A stretch of DNA of 64,000 nucleotides from Microglena sp. YARC (GCA_022414725.1 CM039463.1:26921003-26985002); one strand, 5' to 3'. Shown: positions 1-17,195, numbered from the stretch's first letter. Numbers and translations: made by a program. The notes: generated by a model from the sequence alone, not told the origin.

Positions 1-602
1 TTCAAACAACTTATACCCCACCACCACCACCCCGCCTCACGTACCACCCAAACGCATTCAAACAACTCGCCAATTATGCTTGCATCCAACTTCCATTCGG
101 CAAGCCCTCGCCCGATGTCTAGGGCAGTTTGGGGGTCATATTGTTGCAACAACTATGGGCATGATTGTACGAGCCTTTTTCCTGAACCGGCTGGACCCCC
201 CCCCCTCCAAACACACACACTCCTCTAGGGCAGTTCGGGGGTCATATTGTTGCAACAACTTCAGGGCATGATTGTATGTGCCCTTTTTCTTAACCGGCTG
301 CCCCCCCCCCCCCGACACACTTTTTCTTAACCGGCTGCCCCCCCCCCCCCCCCCCCCCCCCCGACACACTTTTTCGACTTGTTTCGATAGCTTACAAGTT
401 ACAACCCTTGTAGACCCCAATTTCATCGTGCGCTGCCCCCCTGACTGTACGTGCCTTTTTTTATACACATTTCGCTTAACAGGGTGGGTCTCCCTACACT
501 AGCCCTGTACTCGAAGGATTATATGTCATGTGACGGAGCTTTTCCTACTCGTAACGAGGGATTAACTACTAGAGTATTAGCTACAAGAATTGGCTCTTTG
601 TA

Positions 603-634
<32 letters not shown>

Positions 635-1153
635 AAAAAAAAGCACCTATGCTTACAATCTGCATTATAATGTGAGCCAGTGCCTCTCAGCATACTAGAC
701 CATGCCATTGCCATCGATCTTCGTCTTCGACATCGAGGTCAGCCAGAGCCAGAGGGGCAAAGCCAGGTCAGCCAGAGGGGCAAAGCCAGGTCAGCCAAAG
801 CCAGAGGGGCAAAGCCAGGTCAGCCAGAGCCAGAGGGGCAAAGCCAGGTCAGCCAGAGCCAGAGGGGCAAAGCCAGGTCAGCCAGAGGGGCAAAGCCAGA
901 GGGGCAAAGCCAGGTCAGCCAGAGCCAGAGGGGCAAAGGCATGCCCATGGTCCTGAGTCATCGCAGGAGTCCTGGAGGACGAACCTCAACAGCTTGATGC
1001 TGAACTTCGCGGTCTCAAGCACAATTGTTTCTTTGCCGGTATGCTGAGACTCCAAAACCCGCAAAACACAACAATTGGAAACACAAAATATAATCCTATC
1101 CAAGTTGCTATATATTTTTGCTAGCTGTCTTCTGACCCCCGTAGACAGCTTAC
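1..1153. other. Region without a resolved exon; C-tracts and minisatellite
   Basis: No exon could be assigned. It should contain the last SR-gene exon(s), since the exon at 1189-1154 ends in a splice donor. It holds C homopolymers near 301-362 and 607-634, repeats of the motif ttaaccggctgccc, and an 18-36 bp minisatellite at 738-935 (next entry). A possible acceptor on the minus strand near 985 would open about 30 codons but gives no RS-like sequence. Confidence 0.5.
738..935. repeat. Minisatellite (agccagaggggcaaagccag)
   Basis: About ten imperfect copies of a unit built from agccagaggggcaaagccag and ggtcagcc, varying from about 18 to 27 bp. It is open in more than one frame, which is a product of its composition and not evidence of coding. 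Confidence 0.85.
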
Positions 1154-4100
1154 CTTGGACTATCAGCACCTCTGCTAGGACTCCTGCTCCTGCCAGAGCT
1201 TGTTTTTACGCTAACAGTAGCAATTGCTACCTGGGACCCCGTTCTGGCCCAATCGTCCACTACCCTGAGACTCCCCGCCCCACCCTGCCCCCAAAACTTC
1301 CCGGAACGACCCAGAAGGGCGGCCCTTCAGGCCACCTACCCAAATCGCTACCGGGAGCCCAACCTTGATAACACCAAATCCCTGACCACTACCAGGAGAC
1401 CCCCTTTCTGAAAATAATAAAAAAACTCTGGCTCCTGCTCTTGCTCCAGCCTCAACACCTTGTGAGAGGAGGGCTTGATGGCGTGGTCTGTGAGGCCTAG
1501 GTGGCATGGCCTGCTGTTGGCTGTTATCTGTTAACCCTAGCTATCGGTAAACCCTATGTTATCTGTTAACCCTAGTTATCGCTCTGGATAAAGACCACAC
1601 TATTAAACCAGTCGCCAGCCTATCAGCTTTCTAACATTGACTAAACTGACCAATCACCAATCCCAGGCTCACTGTTTCTTTTGGGGGCTACGTGTAGCGG
1701 CTTACATGGTACTACTAAGCGCGTGCGGCAGCGCGGTGCCGCGCTGCCTTTTTGAGCCCTTCTGCGCGTTTTGCGCAGTTTTTCAACCCCCTGTGGACGC
1801 AGCGCCCAGTTTTTGCGCTTTTTGCAATAAAAAGTGCTGACCAATTTGACGTTTGTGCGCTTTAAGGGCTGACCAATTAGGCAAGAAGTATTACCCTGGC
1901 GGCTTCTAGGCAGCTCCTTTCACCCATCCTTGGGCAATACCTGAGCGAGTGAGTGTGTCTGAAAGCTGACATGGCAGGCATTCCAATGCAGCTGTAAGCT
2001 ATGCCTGACCCAGTGGCTGGCTGGTGGAGCTGTCTGGAAGCTCCTTTTTATAGCCCCCAAAAGAAACAGTGGTCTGGCTAAGCAAGCAAGTTGTTTACAG
2101 CAGCATCGATGTCCTGCCCAATGCTATACAGCCACTGGTTATTTTGGGGGCTATGCGGAGCAGCTTCTAGGCAGCTCCCTTTGCCTGTCCTTGGGCCAAA
2201 CCTGTAGCTAGCTAGTGCTTCTGAAAGCTGATATGACATGCATCCCAAAGCAGCTGTCACCTGCCAGCCTGGATGTACATCTGTCACCTAGGTTGTGCGT
2301 CTGAAAGCTGATATGACGTGCATCACAAAGCAGCTGTCACCCGCCAGCCTGGATGTACAGCTGTCAACTAGGTTGTGCGTCTGAAAGCTGATATGACATG
2401 CATCCCAAAGCAGCAGCAAGCATTGGGTTTGACCCAGTGCCTGGCTAATGGAGCTGGGGGGAAGCTGCCATGAGTAGCCCCAAAAAGAAGCAGTGGCTAT
2501 ACGACGTCCCATATAGATTGTCGTTCTTCTGTAACCTGCACATCTATAGCTAGGGACCGGCATTTCATATGATGGTGCCCAAAGGCGAGTAAGATATCAA
2601 ACAAACTGCATCATATGGTATTGTATATAAAAGGTTATTTTAGCCCAGCCAGACTGCCGGCATCTTATGATATTGTAAGATATCATATTGCTGTTCCCTA
2701 TCCATAGTGCACCTGCTCCTGCTGTGGCTGCAGGAGTCCCATTTTCCATACCAACAACCTAACCCCCCCCTCCCCCTCCCCCCATCCCGTCTCTGACAGC
2801 ACCCAGATACATTCCAACAACTTGTAGTTCGTCCGGGGGTTCTTCTGTAACATGTACATCCATCGCGATGTACATCCATAACGCACCTGCTCCTGCTGCG
2901 GCTGCGGCTGCGGGAGTCCCGCTTTGCTGGACTGTAGCTCCAGACCCTCCTACGATCTGCGGAGCGACTCCTGCTCCTGCTCCGGCTTTGTCTGCGGCGA
3001 TCAGGGCTCCTGCTACGGCTCCTGTGTCGATCACGATCGTAGCGGTCTCGACCACCGTCCCGCCCACTGTATCGTGCTGCAAAACATTCCCAAATAAAAG
3101 CAGGATGTGTTAATAAAAGTGGTGACCAGTTATTTAGCGGAGGCGAAAGTGGTCGTACAAGTAGTTACCAAAGTGGTAATAAAATTGGTCCTAATTATTT
3201 AGTGATGCCAAAGTGGTAATACAAGTGGTGCCCAGTTATTTAGTGGTGACTTAAGTGGTAATAAAAGTGGTGACCACTTATTGAGTGTTGATACAAGTGG
3301 TGACCAAAGTGGTGATACAAGTGGTGACCACTTATATAGTGGTGATCGAAGTGGTAATAAAAGTGGTGACGAGTTATTTACAGTTTTTATAACTCACTGC
3401 TGCAGATCATTCTCCAAACCAGGATGTGATCATGTGCAGCCAAACCAGGATGTGATCATGTGCAGCCAAACCAGGATGTGATCATGTGCAGCCAAAATGT
3501 GGCAATCTCGACCCCAAGAAAATCTGGGAGCTGATCACATCGTACTACATGACAGCAAAAATTCAAAATTCAAATAAGGGAGCTGATCACATCGCACTAC
3601 ATGAAAGCAAAAGTTCAAAATTACAAAATTCAAATCTTTAACTGATCACATCGCACTGCATGAAAGCAAAAATTCAAAAATCAAACCTGGGAGCTGATCA
3701 CATCGCACTACATGAAATAAAAAAAAAAATAAAAAAATTCAAACCTGGGAGCTGATCACATCGCACTACATGAAGGCAACTCTACAATGAGTAGATTTTC
3801 AGTTGTCACTACAATGTAACGTCGTCAATGTTTTGTCTAGCAAGGCCCCCAAAGCTTACATTCAAATATGAAGTGCTGAATTCACTTTAAGCTAAACCCA
3901 CACAGTAGCCCACAGTAGTACGTAGTAACACACACAGAGTAACACAAAGTAGCTCACAGTTACACATTGTAACACACAGTAGCCCACAGTAGCACATAGT
4001 AACACACACACAGAGTTACACACACAGTAACCAACAGTTACAGATAGTAACACACACACAGAGTAACACACAGTAACCAACAGTTACATATAGTAACACA

Positions 4101-7100
4101 CACACTGAGTAACACACAGTCACCAACAGTTACATATAGTAACACACACACTGAGTAGCACACAGTAACCAACAGTTACAGATAGTAACACACACACTGA
4201 GTAACACACAGTAACCAACAGTTACAGATAGTAACACACACACTGAGTAACACACAGTAACCAACAGTTACAGATAGTAACACACACACTGAGTAACACA
4301 CAGTAACCAACAGTTACATATAGTAACACACACACTGAGTAACACACAGTAACCAACAGTTACAGATAGTAACACACACACTGAGTAACACACAGTAACC
4401 AACAGTTACAGATAGTAACACACACACTGAGTAACACACAGTAACCAACAGTTACAGATAGTAACACACACACTGAGTAACACACAGTAACCAACAGTTA
4501 CAGATAGTAACACACACACTGAGTAACACACAGTAACCAACAGTTACAGATAGTAACACACACACTGAGTAACACACAGTAACCAACAGTTACAGATAGT
4601 AACACACACACTGAGTAACACACAGTAACCAACAGTTACATATAGTAACACACACACTGAGTAACACACAGTAACCAACAGTTACAGATAGTAACACACA
4701 CACTGAGTAACACACAGTAACCAACAGTTACATATAGTAACACACACACTGAGTAACACACAGTAACCAACAGTTACATATAGTAACACACACACTGAGT
4801 AACACACAGTAACCAACAGTTACATATAGTAACACACACACTGAGTAACACACAGTAACCAACAGTTACAGATAGTAAGTTACTTTGTGTAACTGTGTGC
4901 TACTCTGTGTGTGTGTTACTATGTGTTACTGTGGGCTACTGTGTGTTACTAATAGAAACACAAAGTAACTTACTATCTGTAACTGTGGGTTACTGTGGGT
5001 TACTCTGTGTGTGTTACTTCGTGTAACTGTGGGCTACTGTGTGTTACTATGCGTTTGTTACTAATAGTACCACACACTTTGTATCACACAGTAGCACACA
5101 GTAACACATAGTAACACACAGTAACACACTTGCATTGTTGTTTGCGTTTACATATTCCTGTTAACAATTTGTGTTCCAGCCAGACAGAGAGCAGCCAAGA
5201 CATTGAGCAGCCAAATGGAAGACTGAAGCTATGTGACCAAGTTGAAGTTGAAGTTCAGGTTCAAGTAACCCACTTACATCGCTGTTCGCGGGACAACATC
5301 TGAAGAGGAGTCCCAAGTCCTAAGGTCCAAGGTTATAGGTCCCAAGGTCCAAGTCTCAAGTCCCAAGTCCCAAGGTTTAATGCCATAAGTGTAGAAGGCA
5401 CATTCATTTCCGTGCAGCAATATTGCGGTTGCAACACACACAGCAACCCACTTACATCGTTGTTCGCGGGACAACATCTCAAAAGGAGTCTTGCGTGATT
5501 CCTTTGAGTAGGCAACAGTAATTTCCCGTCCACCGTACATGGTACGATCAAGCTGGTACACTGCGTCCTCAGCATCTAGGGCATCACGGTATTCCACAAA
5601 GGCAAAGCCACGAGGGCGCTGCAGGTAATGTGCATAATGTGAGGCTTTGTGTAAGTAGCAGCAGTAAGGATTAAATATAATGTGCGTACTGTGAGGGGTT
5701 TTAAAAGCAGCAGCAGCAGCAGCAGTAGTAAGGATTTCATGTAATGTGCATAATGCGAGGGTTTTTCGAAGTAGCAGCAGCAGCAGAAAGGATTAAATGT
5801 AATGTGCGTAATGTGAAGGGTTTTAAAAGTAGCAGCAGCAGTATTAAGGATTTCATTTAACGTGCATAATGCGAGGGTTTTTCGAAGTAGCAACAGCAGC
5901 ACTAAGGATTTAATGTAACGTGCGTAATGCGAGGATGTTTATTGTTTGTTTTAAGCCACGAGGGCGCAGCAGTTAATGTGGGGATTTTTTTGTTAAAGCC
6001 ACGAGGGCGCTGCAGGTGTGTGACAGGATGTTTTTAGATGTGAGGATTTTTTACTTTGATGTGAGCATGTGAGGATGTTTTTTGTTTGTTTTATGCCACG
6101 AGGCGCTGCAGGTAATGCGAGATGATGTTTTTTTGTCTTTTTTTTGTGAGAGGAATTTCACCCCAGCTTTATGGGTTGGAAAAAGCTTCAGCACGAATGG
6201 TTTGGAATGTGAGGATTAGACGATAGTTTTTTTAGTTATGAAAGGAGCTCCCCTGGCTAGCTACCCAGACAACCCTATAGCAATGTAGTGCAGCTGGAAG
6301 CTGACAGAATTCTCTTTCCAGCACAGCTGATATCTTGGAGCTTAGCCCAGTGGCTGGCCCAGTGGCTTAGCCCAGTGGCTGGCTCAGGGAGCTGCCTAGA
6401 GGCTGCTGCTTGTAGCTGAAAAGAAAAGCTATGAAAGGTAGGGGAAATGAGTTTATGAAAATGGGAAATCTACGGTCTTCGCCCAACGTATTGGAGAGTG
6501 CCCCGGAATATTGGCAGCTGTCCATAGATTATGAATATATTTATTTTCACTCGCATCATCGGCACGAGCAGAGGGTTGTTCAAAATACGCAGTAGAAAAC
6601 TTCTCTTTCTAGGAGGCTAGACCTGAATCTTTGTGAGCTCAAGGCAATTGAAGCATATCAAGATAAAAAGTGTATTGTGAAGGGAGAGAAGATAAGGTGA
6701 AGGTATGCAAAGAAGGACAAGGAGCTAGCCCCCCATTTTTGAAGTGATTTACACACATTTTCCCACGCCAGTGCACATACCGCAGAGAATGATATATCCC
6801 CTCTCAGTACATCTTGAATCTCTCAGATTCTTGAAATCCTTGATTGGGCTCTCAACAAGCACCAAGCACGAATGGAAACAGAGGCATCTTGAATGAATCC
6901 TGAACGAATCTTGAATGGACTTGAATGAGCCTTGAGCCCTCTTGCTTCCAATTTCAAGCTAAGCCCTTGTGCATAGCTCTTCTTTTCTGCTACCAGGAGC
7001 AGCTTTTGAGCAGCTGCCCTGCCTCGGCTTGCTTTCGAGCCAAACATAATGCAACATAGTGCATCTGGAAGTGGACAAGATCATATTTCCAATACTGTTG

Positions 7101-7855
7101 GAATCTTGGGGCATGGCCCAGTGCCTGGCTCAAAGAGCTGCCTAAAAGCTTCTGCTCGTAGCAGAAAAGAAAAGCTTTGATCTTGTGACTCAGTGACCTA
7201 TCTTGGAATGCACTGGCCCTTGGAATGACCGCATGGCACTTGGAATGCTCTGAAAGCTGTCAGGGATCTTGTCACTGATGACAGGCAGCTGAGAATGACC
7301 CTGATAGCTCGGCTTGGATGGTACAATGATCCGTCGCTTGTCTTGTGAGCCTACGTGATCTTAAACTCTGAGAGGAGCTCTACCCGGGAGAGGCTGAAGC
7401 AAACCGATTCTGGCTCTCAAGGACTTACCCCATCATGATGACCGCGCGGGATGTATCTGCGTTGGCGAGAGAAATGGCAAATTAGAAGGAAAGGCAACAG
7501 ATTACAAGGAAATTAGGAAGGAAAGGCAGCAGATATCTGATCTACGTGGGCTAGATTTCGATTGGAGACTTCTAGAAAGGAGGATTTGGATAAGTGGACC
7601 ACAAGCCGAAGTAGGATATTGGCAAGGTTTTCTTCCTTCTTGTCTCGGGCAAGGCATGCTATTGGGCGGGACAACTTACACATCTCGCACTTGACCATAG
7701 CGCTCGAACTTTACTCTCAACTCATCCGGGCGCGTGTCGATGGGCAGATTACGAACGACCAAGGAGACCCTGGCAGGTCTGTCCCTTTGCCATTCACGTC
7801 TGCCTCCCCCGCCACCGCCACCATAGTAGTCACGATCACGATCTCGGTATGACAT
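1154..7855 (-). CDS. SR splicing factor (SC35/SCL-like), RRM plus RS domain; 3' end unresolved
   Basis: Pre-mRNA splicing factor acting in the nucleus: the RRM binds exonic RNA and the RS tail recruits spliceosome proteins (family knowledge). Exons on the minus strand are 7855-7680, 7456-7429, 5618-5456, 3076-2887 and 1189-1154; all join in phase at GT/AG sites. The protein starts MSYRDRDRDYYGG with a glycine run, then an RRM with RNP2 LVVRNL (residues 32-37) and RNP1 RGFAFVEY (71-78), followed by REITVAYSKESRKTPFEM. Exon 4 encodes the RS region (RDRYDRDRHRSRSRSPDRRR, then more RS/SR dipeptides) and exon 5 continues it (RSRSPSRGADSP). Exon 5 ends at a good donor (GTAAGC), so at least one 3' exon lies below position 1154; I could not place it. 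Intron 3 holds a 46-bp satellite. Edges of exons 3 and 4 are copied into the introns. RRM family sure; SCL subtype less so. Confidence 0.87.
1210..1440. repeat. Dispersed repeat, copy 1 (partner at 50315-50530)
   Basis: The block running from the stretch agtagcaattgctacctggg through ccttcaggccacctacccaa to accaggagacccc is found again, diverged, at 50315-50530 in the same orientation. The paired copy supports an interspersed element; ends and class are not defined. Confidence 0.7.
1671..2072. mobile_element. MITE family G, copy 1, interrupted by a family B element
   Basis: Terminal inverted repeats: cactgtttcttttgggggct at the left and the complementary agcccccaaaagaaacagtg at the right. The interior carries the family motif (cttctaggcagctcc, gcattccaatgcagctgt). 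A separate element of family B sits inside at about 1708-1898, a nested insertion. Other family G copies: 2133-2494, 46812-46965 and 53519-53706. No coding capacity, so non-autonomous. Confidence 0.75.
1708..1898. mobile_element. MITE family B, copy 1 (nested in family G)
   Basis: About 190 bp with imperfect termini ggtactacta and agtattacc and three strong internal hairpins: ggcagcgcggtgccgcgctgcc, ctgcgcgttttgcgcag, and gcgctttttgca paired with a later agtgc region. Other copies: 31789-31978 (reverse), about 52890-53050 (reverse, shorter) and 55730-55920 (same orientation). Confidence 0.8.
2133..2494. mobile_element. MITE family G, copy 2
   Basis: Left end ccactggttattttgggggct and right end agccccaaaaagaagcagtgg are complementary. 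The interior has about three repeats of a 75-80 bp unit containing gtctgaaagctgatatgacatg and gcctggatgtaca, so a minisatellite has grown inside the element. Confidence 0.7.
2553..2697. mobile_element. MITE family D, copy 1 (atatcatatgat family)
   Basis: About 145 bp with inverted ends agggaccggcatttcatatg and agatatcatattgctgttccct. The AT-rich interior has gcgagtaagatatcaaacaaactgcatcatatggta. Other copies: 14722-14874, 25189-25330, 40726-40862, 56163-56331, and a short one at 34451-34500. Confidence 0.8.
2700..2742 (-). repeat. Echo of SR exon 4 donor edge
   Basis: On the minus strand this repeats the last ~30 bases of exon 4 plus the start of its intron (agcaggagcag then gtgcactatggat, against gtgcgttatggat at the true donor, 2887/2886). 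It lies downstream of the exon in gene orientation and keeps a GT donor. Confidence 0.75.
3115..3780. repeat. Intronic tandem repeats in SR intron 4
   Basis: Three successive arrays: gtggtgaccagttatttagtggtg-type units (3115-3375), a 27-bp unit ccaaaccaggatgtgatcatgtgcag (3415-3495), and a 50-60 bp unit with gggagctgatcacatcgcac (3525-3775). Nothing coding seen. Confidence 0.8.
3895..5130. repeat. 46-bp intronic satellite that reverses orientation
   Basis: Near-perfect 46-bp units (gtaaccaacagttacagata, then gtaacacacacactgagtaa, then cacaca) run from about 4021 to 4875, some 18 copies, with only agata/tata variants. From about 4876 to 5060 related sequence continues on the opposite strand (gtaactgtgggttactgtg), then turns again. 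The array lies inside an SR-gene intron. Confidence 0.9.
5268..5312 (-). repeat. Echo of SR exon 3 donor edge
   Basis: On the minus strand this is a near-identical copy of the end of exon 3 and its donor (true copy 5447-5490): atgttgtcccgcgaacagcg then atgtaagtggg. It keeps a GTAAGT donor and gains a ttcag acceptor just upstream. Confidence 0.85.
5640..6125 (-). repeat. Array with echoes of SR exon 3 acceptor edge
   Basis: Upstream of exon 3 in gene orientation, the exon's first bases with the tgcag acceptor recur at about 5955-5980, 5998-6022 and 6094-6120 (plus-strand form gccacgagggcgctgcaggt). They are separated by gcaagtagcagcag-like and ggattaaatgtaatgtgcgt repeats. Copies at 5998 and 6094 keep the AG acceptor. 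Confidence 0.8.
6236..6432. mobile_element. MITE family F, copy 1
   Basis: Right end gcttgtagctgaaaagaaaagct matches the family terminus; left part ggagctcccctggctagc and interior ctggaagctgacagaattct are shared with copies at 6978-7177, about 13092-13272 and 53833-54027. The intact copy at 53833 shows the inverted termini best. Confidence 0.7.
6978..7177. mobile_element. MITE family F, copy 2
   Basis: Inverted termini agctcttcttttctgctacc and gtagcagaaaagaaaagct, with family interior gtgcatctggaagtggacaa. It lies within intron 2 of the SR gene. Confidence 0.75.
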
Positions 7856-8057
7856 CTTGTTGACTAGTAACCTGTGGAAGCGCTCGGCGCAACAAATGAC
7901 TTTCCTGTATCATATGTACTGCTGATTGGCCAATACAAATTTGGAGCCTTCTATTTGGACTATTGGCAGTACGGTACGTTATCGGGCTCAATCCCTGAAA
8001 AAGTAATAGCTAAATTAGCCTTAATAATAGTTAACTTAGCATAACAAACCAGACAAG

Positions 8058-8292
8058 TCCTGTGCAGCATCGCAAGCGACGCGGAATATTGGTGGAAAGT
8101 ATTGGCAACGGAACGACAGGTGGCAACGGACTGGAGCTGACCGAAGCCACTTAGTTATGACACAGTTGGCTGACGTGTCAGCCTGTCAGGCTTCGTTTAT
8201 GGTCGGATGGACGCGTCCATGGACGCACAGAGGGACAACGGGGTGAATCTGGGGGCTCCCGCCTCAGGAGGGGGGGGCTCCGCCAAAATCGC
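8058..8292 (+). mobile_element. Dispersed element family A, copy 1
   Basis: About 230 bp. It starts with gcagcatcgcaagcgacgc (degenerate palindrome), has ggctgacgtgtcag in the middle, and ends gggggctcccgcctcaggag then gggggggctccgccaa, a strong hairpin. Other copies: 21444-21652 (plus), 30199-30414 (minus) and 32304-32516 (plus). Confidence 0.8.
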
Positions 8293-10599
8293 CATGTTCG
8301 GGGGAGAGTGTTGTTATGCATCGCACTGACTGTTGTGACAATTTTGCATGATCTGATTACCTAACAGAGCTAACAGATGTTCAAGATATCAGGTTTGCAG
8401 GAGCGAACGGATCAACAACTTTTCATGTTGGCTTCGAGCAGCAGCTTCTATGCAGCTCCCCGAGCTACCCACTGAGCTAAGCTCCATTTTAACAACATTC
8501 TGTCAGCTGCAGTGTCTCTGCAAAGTATTTTGGCATAAACATTATCAGGCAGCGCGATGCCCAGGTGTAACATTTGGAGAGGCATAAACGCATTAACCCC
8601 TCCTCCTCCTCCCCCTCCCTCTCCTCTGCCCTGTCAGCTGTACTACTAGGACACGAGTGCCTTATTGGCATCTGATCAGATCCCCCCCCCCCCCCCCACC
8701 CCACCCACCCCACCCCACCCACCCACCCACCACCCACCACCCTTTTCCACTCCCCTTCACTGCCCCCCACCCTCCCCCACCCCTTGCTTGCCTCTACCTA
8801 TCCCCCTCACTTCACCTCCTTTCTCACCTCCCTTCCCACATCCCCTATCCTACTTATATATCGGGTTTGATAGTTATTTATTTAGCAGCTTAAATTGTAT
8901 AAGTCAGCATATTTTAGCTTATGTTTTCATAGAATGTAATATGTAACTTAGACTAAGAAGCCTTACAAATTGAAATTTAGAAAATTAGAAAACGCTGAAC
9001 TCGAGGAAGAGAGAATCGCCATATCCTACTCATATAAACCTTAAACGCTCATCTCCTTCTGCTACCGGCCATTCTTTTTTCTTTTCGCGAGCTTTATAAC
9101 CACGAGCACAACTCGAGAGCGAGCAACCTGACCAAACACAAACATTGAAAGCGTGCAAAAAACGATTTATCGTGCATAAAATAATTACTGCGCAGAACCC
9201 AGCTTGATTTTGCTTCGACAAGCAGAACGTTGATTAAGGCTTAGGGGGTGAAAGTTCATTCGATCATCTTTCAGCCAGCCCTCGAAAGTTAGGAATATCG
9301 ATTGTATACCGGTACATGGATTCGCAGTTTCCACACAGTTCAAACAATCGCGTGTTCATTGGGGTACCTACTCGTTTGTACCGAGTTTGAGTAACTCTAA
9401 TCACCTACAATACCGGCATGTCGAGTTAGTTGAGTCAAGGCTAAAAGAAAAAGGCTAGCATAGGGAGACCCACCCTGCGAGGCGATAATCCTTCTTTAAA
9501 CAAAGTGGTCACCTGACTGACCACTGAGCAATTGAAAACAGCTATACATGTTATGTATACCGGTAGGCGAGAATGATAAAATGCATCCTTTCTTCGAGAA
9601 TCTGAGGAGCAAACTCCTCGCACATGGAACATTTTTTAAAGGATTGATTGCGGCATGACATCACTGTTTACCTCCCGGCCAAAGCTCTGGTCTTTGCCAA
9701 ACGTTTGTAAAGTCGTTAAAGGACTGCCGATGCATCCAATTTGATTTTACAGATAGCTAGCCTTTAGCCTATTTGGCCTACCCCTGGACAGTAAAATACA
9801 TACATACAGATATACAAGTACGCCACATCTCTTGGATTGCCGGTACTTCTAGAAGCCTGTTTGGCTCTCCTTGTAGACCTTGAAAAGTCGTTAAACTGTT
9901 GGTTTAGAGAGCTGGACGTGTCTTGAATCGGTATGAGTTTCAACCCTGTAGCACTCCCTTTTTTTTTTGCCACCGCACGGGGGGAAGTATTGTGTTCTGC
10001 AGACTGTTAGCCGCCGAATTGCCGGCCATAACATAACATTACAGAACCTTGTAACAATTATTCTTCTAGGCGGTTATACGTTCTAATTTTATGGGGGTAG
10101 GCTCACTAGGCTGTCCCTTGTGGATTCATGCAGGCCCTGTAGCCTAATACTGGACTGTAACATACATGCACACGTACTAATATTATGTGTATGTGTGTGG
10201 GGGGGGGTAGCCGGGTAGGCAAATGGAGAAATTAAGGGGGATATCCAAGCCGATCGGGCGTCTAAACGAGAGCATGCTAGTACAGGCTGGCACCTTTAGC
10301 TTCGAGTAACATTGCTGTGTGAGTGTGTGCCCCAGCCACGAAGTGTAACATAAGCACAAAACTGTCCTGAAATGTGGAAACCTGATGGACAACCTGATGG
10401 GTACACAAATGCTGCTGATCTAGAGCTAAATCCCATATAAAACATGGACTTACAAGTCCACTATTTCTACATTTCCACTTGCTGACGTCCTTAGCACTGA
10501 TATAGAGCTAATGAGAACTGCATCCAGATTCATCTTCACAATCCAATTACTCAAACAGCGCAGTATTGGTATCCCAGCATAAGGTATCAATGTATGTAT

Positions 10600-10735
10600 G
10601 TTACAGACCAAGGGGGCCAAGTAGGCTAAAGGTCCTTGCCCAACCGTGATAGAAAGGGCTTAAACAGAAAAAGAACTGATGAACTGAACCCCACAAAAAC
10701 GTTTTGCCGTCGGGAGCCCTGAATTTATGTTACAC
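10600..10735 (-). mobile_element. Dispersed element family E, copy 1
   Basis: About 140 bp shared with 35211-35350, 54850-55008 and 61850-61995. It reads from tgtagcac.aactcagggccc to gggcaagtcctttagcctat and cctggactgtaacatacata. The terminal 50 bp also occur alone many times (for example 9770, 12300, 35395-35850, 52320-52450 and 61450). Orientation given relative to the copy at 35211. Confidence 0.75.
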
Positions 10736-11136
10736 CGATAATTTAATTATACAATTCTACAAGGCTCAATCTATGTCCAAGTTCAATGTTCATAATTTAC
10801 TTGGTTTCAGCTACCAACCTGACCTGGACAAGACTCTAAATTGTCTAATCCGCAAAGTGTGCTCCCTGGTTTCTGTGGGTACCGCACGGGGGGGGACTTT
10901 GTATTGGAAGACGGTGAGCAGCCCAGAGTTGGTTGAAAAACCATGTAACAATTCATAGTCAAAGGCATTTGCCATTATGAAGGTTTCTTCAATCCCACAC
11001 CCCGTGGCAAGGCATAACTATTTTCACTTTTTGTAACGACTCAGATAAGCAAGCGACACTTTTTGAGACTTCACTAGTCCTGGTTCGTTGGCTGTGGCTC
11101 AAGCTATGTATCCTAGTCAGGTTCAAGTCTCATCAT

Positions 11137-16452
<5,316 letters not shown>

Positions 16453-17195
16453 GTTTAATGACGACGAGAAGCTACAAATTGCGTTCGGCCAAGGCTATAT
16501 ATGCTTGCACGAATGGGTTGGTGGCGGAGAATTACGGGAAGCATGAGAACAGTGACAACGTAAGGAGCTGCTTCAACATGTGTCAACCTGTCCCTGTGCT
16601 AACGTGAGGTCGGTAGGAGAGTAACAGAATGCTACACTTCCGCGTCACTTGCGTGTAGCGGAGTCCGTGGCGTGCCCATGCCAATTCCTCGGTGTTGCGT
16701 GTAGCGGAGTCCATGGCGTGCCCATGCTAATTCCTCACCCGGCTCCCACCCGCTCCCACCCCAAAATTGGCTGGCTAGACCCGTTTCAGAACACGTCCAT
16801 TTGGTTTCGAATATTCCAAAAAGAGACGCCAGCGGCTTGGGCAGGGTGGACGGGGCTATTCGTGGTTGTGGCATGGATGCAAGTGCCCCTGTCTGAACCG
16901 CGTGATTGTCATTTATAAAGCAGGATAAACGAGTTAATGTTTAAGGCTGGAGACAGCTGGAGAGAATATAGAGAGTCTCGTATGACTCCCCCACGGCCAC
17001 ATCGCACATCCTGCGTCACAGATCATCTTTCATCTACACCGCGATGTAGCTGATAGTAGCTATACCAGGCTCTTATTTTCACCAGGCTCCCTGATCTGAA
17101 TCATACTCCCACTACTGACTTGAAGACCTTTTACTTGTGAACGCCGCATCGATCCCTCCCTTAGAATCTTATTACCTGGCAAGCTCAAACTTTAG
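16453..17195. promoter_or_regulatory. Intergenic interval between divergent GPX and the candidate first YbaB exon
   Basis: 743 bp between the GPX start codon and the candidate first ATG of the plus-strand gene. It contains a direct repeat (gcgtgtagcggagtcc with tggcgtgcccatgc) at about 16652-16730. No confident TATA box. A role as shared promoter is inferred from position only. Confidence 0.4.

Larger units (their letters stand above)
7856..11136. other. Intergenic region between SR (5' end) and GPX (3' end)
   Basis: No gene recognised. It should contain the SR promoter near 7856-8050. Contents include a family A element (8058-8292), a C-rich pyrimidine tract (8597-8850), part of a family F terminus near 8425-8470, and a family E element (10600-10735). 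Confidence 0.6.

Noticed and set aside
3895..4875. CRISPR array
   Set aside because: Regular 46-bp units have no unique spacers; the whole unit repeats, in a eukaryotic intron.
16652..16730. Exon-edge echo next to GPX
   Set aside because: The duplicated gcgtgtagcggagtcc segment does not match any GPX exon border; it is an ordinary direct repeat in the promoter interval.
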